Source of the DNA: Victivallis vadensis
GTDB taxonomy: Bacteria; Verrucomicrobiota; Lentisphaeria; Victivallales; GWF2-50-93
Length of the DNA: 10,738 bases
Assembly (NCBI GenBank): GCA_020718525.1
Contig: DYRX01000132.1
Span: 1 to 10,738 of the forward strand
Direction: 5' to 3'
Position numbers and translations under genes: made by a program. The notes under the pieces were generated by a model. That model saw nothing but the letters and a program-made list of their open reading frames with translations, was not told the origin of the DNA and searched no databases. The number at the start of each line of letters is the position of its first letter. Position 1 is the stretch's first letter. This document shows, in pieces, positions 6,210-10,738 of the stretch.

Positions 6210-7309
6210 ACCTGGAAAAATGAACAACAGAGAACCCAGAACAACAATGGAGGTCCGGCGCAGACACGCTCGCTTCAGGCGGGAAGCCCCGCCATAAACG
6301 CCGGCTCAGATCAGAAACGATTCGCCTACGATCAGAGAGGAAGCGCATTCCACCGTATAAGAGACGGACAGACGGACATCGGAGCATTTGAAGCGCAAAC
6401 TGGAAGCACAAGCTATGTCGTCAGCTTCGAGGCTAGCAGTCATGCCAGCATCTCGGGAGACACGATTCAGACTCTGCTTCACGGTGGCAACTGTTCGCCA
6501 GTTACAGCAGTTCCTGACAGCGGCTACACGTTCGAAAGCTGGAGCGGAGACTATTCAGGGACAGCGAATCCGCTGGCAATTGAAAATGTGACCCAGTTCA
6601 TGCAGATGCACGCGAATTTCGCAATTAGAACATATTCATTGAGTTACAGCGCAGGAGTTGGGGGCTCGATCAGCGGCCAGGCAAGCCAGACGGTGAACCA
6701 CGGCGAAAACGGAAGCGCCGTCACAGCAGTCCCCAGCAGTGGATGGAGATTTCTCAAATGGAGCGACGACTCCACTCAAAATCCAAGGACTGATACAAAT
6801 GTGATGTCCAGCTTATCAGCCGTAGCAAACTTCGCAAGGATTTCTCCGGAGGACTTCGACGGCGACTCGAAGTCGGACACAATCTGCGAAAGCCCCCTCG
6901 AAAACGGGTTCATCTATTTCATGGACGGCGTCATTCCTTCTGCTCCTGCAAGCGCCTATATTTATCAGGCAAGGAATGCCAACCGGAAGATCGTCGCCAG
7001 CTGCGATTTCAACGGCGATGGCAAAGCCGATATCCTATGGGAAGACTCGATCGAAGGGGTCGGATGCGTCTATCTCATGAACGGCCAGCTCTTTCCGACT
7101 ACAAAAACATCTACGATCTCAAGGATGTCAATTCTGGCACAAAATGGAATGTTGTCGAACTGCTCGACTTCAACGGAGATGGGAAATCCGACTTGCTCTG
7201 GGAAAATGCCGGGACAAAGAAGACTATTGCATATCTGATGGATGGATTCACAATCATCTCATCAGGAACGGTTTACAACAATGGAACTGGGTGGAATCTG
7301 CTGAAATAA
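6210..7309 (+). pseudogene. 5'-truncated, frameshifted repeat-rich surface protein
   Basis: The plus strand is open in one frame from 6210, right after an in-frame TGA at 6207, but no start codon with a ribosome site is seen. It begins inside a choice-of-anchor Q type domain: NNNGGPAQT, then SPAINAG, then DIGAFE (about 6210-6395), usually the end of a beta-helix surface protein. Two tandem InlB-type repeats of about 70 residues follow (about 6414-6625 and 6633-6836). Then come three FG-GAP-like repeats starting D-F-D/N-G-D at 6852, 7005 and 7166. The reading frame shifts by -1 between about 7085 and 7110, and the third repeat continues in the new frame to TAA at 7307-7309. The repeat spacing of 153 then 161 nt (162 expected) indicates a 1-nt loss. 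The intact ancestor was probably a large exported adhesin-like protein. Confidence 0.8.
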
Positions 7310-7462
7310 GGATACTCCAGATTGCAAGGTTGCGAATCAGGATAATGGCAATTAACAGCTACGCATATGAAGTGTTTCAAGACATTCGACGATTTGCGCA
7401 AATCGTCCATTGCCGCATTCGGCAAGTACGTGAGCGATGTGGCCGAAGTCATAAGAGTCATG
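7310..7462. other. Gene-free stretch between surface-protein remnant and rlmN
   Basis: No open frame here looks like a known protein. It holds a perfect palindrome (7388-7407) and an adjacent hairpin (7410-7425), described separately. A plus-strand open frame from 7367 has plausible amphipathic composition at first but runs antisense into rlmN, so I do not call it. Confidence 0.5.
7388..7407. repeat. Perfect 20-bp palindrome
   Basis: GACGATTTGC followed directly by GCAAATCGTC: both halves are exact reverse complements with no spacer. Three bases later a second hairpin follows (TTGCCG-CATT-CGGCAA, 7410-7425). Neither is followed by a T-tract in either direction, so they are poor terminators. 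They may be a protein-binding site, part of a dispersed repeat, or a scar of the event that truncated the neighbouring gene. Confidence 0.6.
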
Positions 7463-7498
7463 AAAAGACTGAGAAGCTGTGCTGAGCTTCAGCTTCTC
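7463..7498 (-). terminator. Terminator of the DksA-like/lspA/rlmN operon
   Basis: On the minus strand a perfect 9-bp stem (GAGAAGCTG / CAGCTTCTC, 7471-7498) with a 10-nt loop is followed by AGTCTTTTC. The upstream arm contains the rlmN stop codon (7489-7491), so the hairpin begins inside the coding sequence. The T-tract is short, so strength is probably moderate. Confidence 0.65.
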
Positions 7499-8616
7499 GA
7501 TGATAGTTTTGAAGGCGCCTTCTTCATGCGCAGTTGGCCGCAGGCGGCGCCGGCGGAGAAGCCGCGGCGCTGTCTTCTCGTGAAAACGGCTCTGGAATTC
7601 AGAAGCTCCTTCTCGAAGCGCTTCGCACGCTCCTCAGTGCTGGGCTCGAACTTGGAGACTCCGTTCGGATTCAGAAGAATGAGGTTGATCTTGCCCCTTA
7701 TTCTCTTCGCAATTGCGGCAAGCCTCCTTGCATCCGACGGCTCGTCGTTCACGCCGTTTATCAGCACGTACTCGATGGTGACGATCCGCCCGCTCCTTTT
7801 AAAATATTCCTCCGCCGCCTTGACTACTTCTTCGACTGGCTCGCGCAGTTTGCCGGGAATCAGGCGCGCCCTTGTCTCGTCATCTGAGGCGTGAAGGGAT
7901 ATAGCCAGATTCAGGGGAAGTTCCTCGCCTGCCAGCCTTAGAATCCCCTTCGATATTCCGCTTGTAGAAACTGTTATTTTTCGCGGAGATATTCCAAAAT
8001 GATCCGGAGAGCAGAGAATCCTCAGCGCGGCAATAAGACTGGGATAGTTGAGCAGCGGCTCGCCAATACCCATGAAGACAATGTTGTCTGGCCTTTTTCC
8101 GGAGTTCTCGGCGCAGGAATGGATGAACTGCTCCAGAATCTCAGCCTCGTCCAAATTTCTCACGAAGCCTGAGGATCCGCTGGCGCAGAATGAGCAGGCG
8201 ACTGGACAGCCCACCTGCGAGCTCAGGCAAAATGAGACGCTTCCGGGGAGCCTGATCAGCGCCGACTCAATCAGATTCCGGTCGGAGAGTTCGAAAAGAA
8301 GCTTGGCTGAACCATCATCGGAAAGGCGCGTGTCAACCTTTTTCAGCAGAAGCTGAAAGTCCTGTGCCAGCTCTTTCCTCAGCTTCTCCGGCAGATTCGA
8401 CATGCCCATCGGATCTATTGTGTAGCTCGAAAATAGCCAGCGATTGATCTGGGCGACTCTGTAGCGCGCCTCGGAGTGCAGGGACAACCAGTCTCCTAGA
8501 GCTTTTTCATCAACAGAGAGAAGAGATGGCTTTTTCGCCGGAGAAGGGGACGGGTTGACTGCGGAGGAGCTTTTTGTCTGCCTGGGATTTCCACGGGATT
8601 TATCTGAATGCGACAT
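7489..8616 (-). CDS. 23S rRNA (adenine2503-C2)-methyltransferase RlmN
   Basis: This 375-residue radical SAM enzyme methylates C2 of A2503 in 23S rRNA (and A37 in some tRNAs). The CxxxCxxC cluster motif is C137, C141, C144 in QVGCPVACSFC. The two catalytic cysteines of the RlmN mechanism are present: C130, seven residues before the cluster, and C359 in AACGQL. Other family motifs are FMGIGEPLLN (181-190), VSTSG (216-220), ISLHA (239-243) and NPNGVSKFEPS (316-326). The first 30 residues are a Ser/Pro/Lys-rich extension not needed for the fold. The ATG at 8616 has AGGA upstream and overlaps the end of lspA by 17 nt, so it is co-translated. The Cfr resistance paralogue is less likely, given the housekeeping context and the ASGSSGFVRNL stretch after the cluster. 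Confidence 0.92.
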   Translation of the reverse strand: MSHSDKSRGNPRQTKSSSAVNPSPSPAKKPSLLSVDEKALGDWLSLHSEARYRVAQINRWLFSSYTIDPMGMSNLPEKLRKELAQDFQLLLKKVDTRLSDDGSAKLLFELSDRNLIESALIRLPGSVSFCLSSQVGCPVACSFCASGSSGFVRNLDEAEILEQFIHSCAENSGKRPDNIVFMGIGEPLLNYPSLIAALRILCSPDHFGISPRKITVSTSGISKGILRLAGEELPLNLAISLHASDDETRARLIPGKLREPVEEVVKAAEEYFKRSGRIVTIEYVLINGVNDEPSDARRLAAIAKRIRGKINLILLNPNGVSKFEPSTEERAKRFEKELLNSRAVFTRRQRRGFSAGAACGQLRMKKAPSKLSSRS

Positions 8617-9127
8617 TTTTCTTTCCTGATTCGGGTCTTAAAAAATTTGAAATCACAAAAATCCCTACTCCGACGCAGATGGCGCTGTCCGCCACATTGA
8701 AGGCGGGCCAGTGCGAGCCAAACGCATGAAAATCAAGAAAATCCACGACTGCCTTCCACCAGATGCGGTCAATGGTGTTGCCAATTATTCCTCCGGCAAT
8801 GAGGGACAGCGCGTATGCCCGCTCACGCCAGCCTTCGGTTATCTTCTCGTGAAATAAAATGATCGCCGCTAAAACAGCGAAAGATATGGCAAGAAGAAAC
8901 GTTGACTTTCCAGAGAAAATACCCCACGCCGCGCCCTTGTTCATGACAAGCACAATGTTGAAAAAAGGCAAAACGCGGACCACATCTTCTGAAATGTATG
9001 CCTTGGCGGCGAGCTTGCTTGCCTGATCAAGCGCAACTACCGCAAAGACAATCAGACTTGCGACAAAATGGAGATTTTCACTTTTGCTCCGTTTCATTCC
9101 CCGTCTGCGGTCAGCCGGGAGAAACAT
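8600..9127 (-). CDS. Lipoprotein signal peptidase (signal peptidase II)
   Basis: LspA is the inner-membrane aspartyl protease that removes signal peptides from diacylglyceryl-modified prolipoproteins. Motifs seen: DQASK (34-38), NKGAAWG (63-69), GNTIDR (116-121, catalytic D120) and FNVADS (143-148, catalytic D147). Four hydrophobic helices fit the known topology, at about 20-37, 75-92, 105-118 and 146-163. The ATG at 9127 gives 175 residues and overlaps the upstream gene by 17 nt. An in-frame ATG at 9097 would give 165 residues, closer to the usual length, with GGGGA directly against it. Neither start has an ideal ribosome site, so the N terminus is uncertain. The middle position in a three-gene operon suggests constitutive expression. 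Confidence 0.94.
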   Translation of the reverse strand: MFLPADRRRGMKRSKSENLHFVASLIVFAVVALDQASKLAAKAYISEDVVRVLPFFNIVLVMNKGAAWGIFSGKSTFLLAISFAVLAAIILFHEKITEGWRERAYALSLIAGGIIGNTIDRIWWKAVVDFLDFHAFGSHWPAFNVADSAICVGVGIFVISNFLRPESGKKNVAFR

Positions 9128-9743
9128 CGCCGCTGTTTTCTCTCATCGTCTTGCAGTCCACGCAATACTTGGCATATGGCTTGGCAAGGAGACGCTGTTC
9201 CGAGATTGTGCATCCGCATTCGAGGCATTTTCCGAATTCCTTGGTCTGGAGCCGGGCGATGGCTTCGTCAATCATTTCAATGACTTCGCCTTCGTCGCTT
9301 ATCATGTTAAGCTCCATGTCATGTAGAAAATTGTCGCTTCCGAAATCTGCCATATGGTTCGAAACGCTTCCTGCAAGCTCGGCGGAATTTCCCTCGAGAG
9401 CCTCCTCGCTGAGGAACTTCATCTGACCAAGGATCTGGTCTCTGATCTTCATGAGGAGCTCATAGAATTTCTTCTTTTTGCCCTTGAAGTCCGGAACTGT
9501 GAGTTCGACCGAATACGAACTCGCCTTTTTGGGCACTGTCACAGCTGGTTTTTTTTTCACAGCGACGGGTGTTTTCGCCTTCGCGTCCTTCAAAGGCTTC
9601 TTTTCTGGCACTGGCAAAGCCTTTTTTTGCACTTTTACCGCAGGCAGCGTCTTATTTTTTACAGGCGGGGATTTCTTTGCCGGGGATTTCTTCGCCGGAG
9701 ACTGCTTTGCGCCCGATTTTGAACTCTTCTTGGTCTTCTCCAT
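9111..9743 (-). CDS. DksA/TraR-type C4 zinc-finger protein with Lys-rich tail
   Basis: Of 210 residues, the last 120 or so are a DksA/TraR-family domain: a helical stretch (about 92-168, including HMADFGSDN) and a C4 zinc finger with C173, C176, C194, C197 (CxxC-17-CxxC, standard spacing). Such proteins bind in the RNA polymerase secondary channel and tune initiation, often with ppGpp. Residues 1-80 are a disordered Lys/Ala/Pro/Ser extension containing SPAKK repeats, like histone H1 tails; DksA itself has no such part. I start at the ATG at 9743, which has GGAG 6 nt upstream. The frame extends to a TTG at 9755, but that codon forms part of the ribosome site. It heads an operon with lspA and rlmN; dksA next to lspA is also, as I recall, the order in Chlamydia. 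Whether it acts as true DksA is open. Confidence 0.88.
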   Translation of the reverse strand: MEKTKKSSKSGAKQSPAKKSPAKKSPPVKNKTLPAVKVQKKALPVPEKKPLKDAKAKTPVAVKKKPAVTVPKKASSYSVELTVPDFKGKKKKFYELLMKIRDQILGQMKFLSEEALEGNSAELAGSVSNHMADFGSDNFLHDMELNMISDEGEVIEMIDEAIARLQTKEFGKCLECGCTISEQRLLAKPYAKYCVDCKTMRENSGDVSPG

Positions 9744-9783
9744 TTGACTCTCCAAAAAATGGCTTTTTTGTTTCAGGGCGCAA

Positions 9784-9811
9784 AAGATACCCCCTGTCCT
9801 CGATTATTCAA
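9784..9811 (-). promoter_or_regulatory. Putative promoter of the DksA-like/lspA/rlmN operon
   Basis: Reading leftward: TTGAAT (9806-9811), a 16-bp spacer, then TATCTT (9784-9789). The start would be near 9777, a leader of about 33 nt before the ATG at 9743. The -10 hexamer and the spacer length are identical to those proposed for the ferredoxin gene. Confidence 0.4.
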
Positions 9812-9896
9812 GCCAAATATCGTACTTTTGCTTGATTTATCGCCATCTCAGTCCAATTTTGACTTGCAGGGAAAAAACATCAGCGGAGAAAACACA

Positions 9897-10738
9897 ATGA
9901 GCGACACATATCTTGGAATTGATCTTGGCGGCACCAAAATTTTGGCCGTCCTAGCCGACGCAAACAGCAAAGTTGTCGCCAGGGCGAAGGACAAGACTAG
10001 ATACAAGGAGGGACCGAAGGAGATCTGCACACAGATTCGCGAGCTTTCCGACTCGCTACTGTCGAAGTCCGGTCTTTCTCTGGACAAGATTTCCGGCATC
10101 GGCATCGCCGTGCCAAGCTCTATTGATCCTGAGAGCGGCGACAGCCTTTGCTCGCCGGCGCTTGGCTGGCGGAACATCCCAATCAAAAAGACCTTGGAAG
10201 GCGTTTTCGGACGCGAAGTCTTTCTTGAAAACGATGTGAACTGCGGCGCATACGCCGAATACAGGCTCGGCGCAGGAAAGGGATTCGAAAATGTCGTGGC
10301 TTACTTCGTCGGAACAGGGCTCGGCGGCGGCATAATCCTCAACGGAAAGCTCCTAAGGGGCGTCCGCGGCGTCGCTGGCGAGCTAGGACACGAAAAAATC
10401 CGCTTTGGCGGACGCAAGTGCGGATGCGGAAGCAGGGGTTGTGTCGAGGCGTATTGCAGTAAAACCGCATTTGCCAAAAAATTGCGCAAGGAAATAAAAA
10501 AGGGACGTAAAACTTCGCTCAAGCTCGGAGACGAGAATTCAAGGCTTAAAAGCAGTGCGCTGACAGAGGCGTTCGCATCCGGAGACGAGCTGGTGCTGGA
10601 AATCGTCAACGACGGATTCAGGGCGCTAGGTGTCGCTGTAGCAAATATTTCAACAATACTTGCACCGCAGTGCATAGTCATTGGAGGCGGAGTTGTAGAA
10701 TCCCTGGGCTCATCGGTCATGCGTCCAATCGAGGAGGC
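9897..10738 (+). CDS. ROK-family sugar kinase, partial (glucokinase-like)
   Basis: The gene runs off the right edge after 280 codons. ROK kinases phosphorylate hexoses such as glucose, fructose or N-acetyl sugars in the cytoplasm using ATP. Seen: the N-terminal phosphate motif GIDLGGTKI (7-15), ENDVN with catalytic D113, GTGLGGGII (139-147), GELGH (161-165) and the zinc motif CGCGSRGCVEAYC (175-187). The protein begins at the ATP-binding motif with no helix-turn-helix, so it is a kinase, not a ROK repressor such as NagC or Mlc. ROK kinases are about 300-320 residues, so only some 20-40 are missing. The ATG at 9897 has GGAG 8 nt upstream. It is divergent from the DksA-like operon and shares a gap of about 150 bp with it. 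I saw no convincing plus-strand promoter. The substrate is not determined by these motifs. Confidence 0.92.
   Translation, partial: MSDTYLGIDLGGTKILAVLADANSKVVARAKDKTRYKEGPKEICTQIRELSDSLLSKSGLSLDKISGIGIAVPSSIDPESGDSLCSPALGWRNIPIKKTLEGVFGREVFLENDVNCGAYAEYRLGAGKGFENVVAYFVGTGLGGGIILNGKLLRGVRGVAGELGHEKIRFGGRKCGCGSRGCVEAYCSKTAFAKKLRKEIKKGRKTSLKLGDENSRLKSSALTEAFASGDELVLEIVNDGFRALGVAVANISTILAPQCIVIGGGVVESLGSSVMRPIEE

Noticed and set aside
7100..7112. Possible programmed -1 frameshift at CAAAAAC
   Set aside because: The run has five A, not the six of a canonical A-AAA-AAC slippery site, the phase does not fit, and the gene is already 5'-truncated.
6187..7356. AATTAAC direct repeats (6187-6193 and 7350-7356) flanking the surface-protein remnant, like a target-site duplication
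   Set aside because: Seven bases can recur by chance over about 1 kb, and there are no terminal inverted repeats or transposase between them.
7367..7894. Plus-strand open frame of 175 codons
   Set aside because: Most of it is antisense to rlmN, which has clear motifs; the part before 7489 is too short to identify.
7489..8616. Cfr-type antibiotic resistance methyltransferase
   Set aside because: The stretch after the iron-sulfur cysteines and the housekeeping operon context fit RlmN better.
9478..9747. Plus-strand Phe/Gly/Ala-rich open frame
   Set aside because: It is the antisense shadow of the Lys-rich tail of the DksA-like protein.
9856..9865. TTGACT upstream of the ROK gene as a -35 box
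   Set aside because: No -10-like sequence lies 16-18 bp downstream before the start codon.

Overview
The window looks like chromosomal DNA of a Gram-negative bacterium, plausibly of the PVC superphylum (Lentisphaerae, Verrucomicrobia or relatives). The clues are a lipid A/LPS-type family 9 glycosyltransferase and signal peptidase II (a diderm with lipoproteins), a DksA-like gene directly upstream of lspA (an order I recall from Chlamydia), and the remains of a large surface protein with choice-of-anchor Q, InlB-type and FG-GAP-like repeats, common in Lentisphaerae-like genomes. The lineage is an inference from gene content; no rRNA or tRNA gene is present to settle it.

Layout, left to right. 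Positions 1-234 hold no gene I recognise. A 2[4Fe-4S] ferredoxin (289-459, minus) sits between its own promoter and a strong intrinsic terminator. Next comes a two-gene leftward operon, an aspartate/glutamate racemase-family gene followed 3 nt later by a glutamate/aspartate:cation symporter (610-2622), with a good sigma70-type promoter that contains a perfect dyad in its spacer. A second leftward pair overlaps by 13 nt: a cytoplasmic GH2 beta-glucuronidase-like enzyme and a family 9 glycosyltransferase (2768-5406). A small exported coiled-coil protein (5525-5878, minus) has its own promoter and is followed by a long hairpin.

Positions 6067-7309 are a genomic scar. The last 38 codons of hisF (minus strand) abut the 5'-truncated, frameshifted 3' part of a repeat-rich surface protein (plus strand). 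A gene-free stretch with a perfect 20-bp palindrome follows.

The right part is a compact housekeeping operon, DksA-like zinc-finger protein - lspA - rlmN (7489-9743, minus), with a promoter upstream and a terminator whose hairpin includes the rlmN stop codon. Divergently, a ROK-family sugar kinase starts at 9897 and runs off the window.

Themes: acidic amino acid uptake and stereochemistry (racemase plus symporter), sugar handling (GH2, GT9, ROK kinase), and envelope/ribosome housekeeping (LspA, RlmN, DksA-like). I see no CRISPR array, intact mobile element, tRNA or rRNA. I did not find a clear new multi-gene system; the strongest leads are the hisF/surface-protein scar, the histone-H1-like tail on the DksA-like protein, the dyad in the racemase promoter and the GH2-GT9 coupling.
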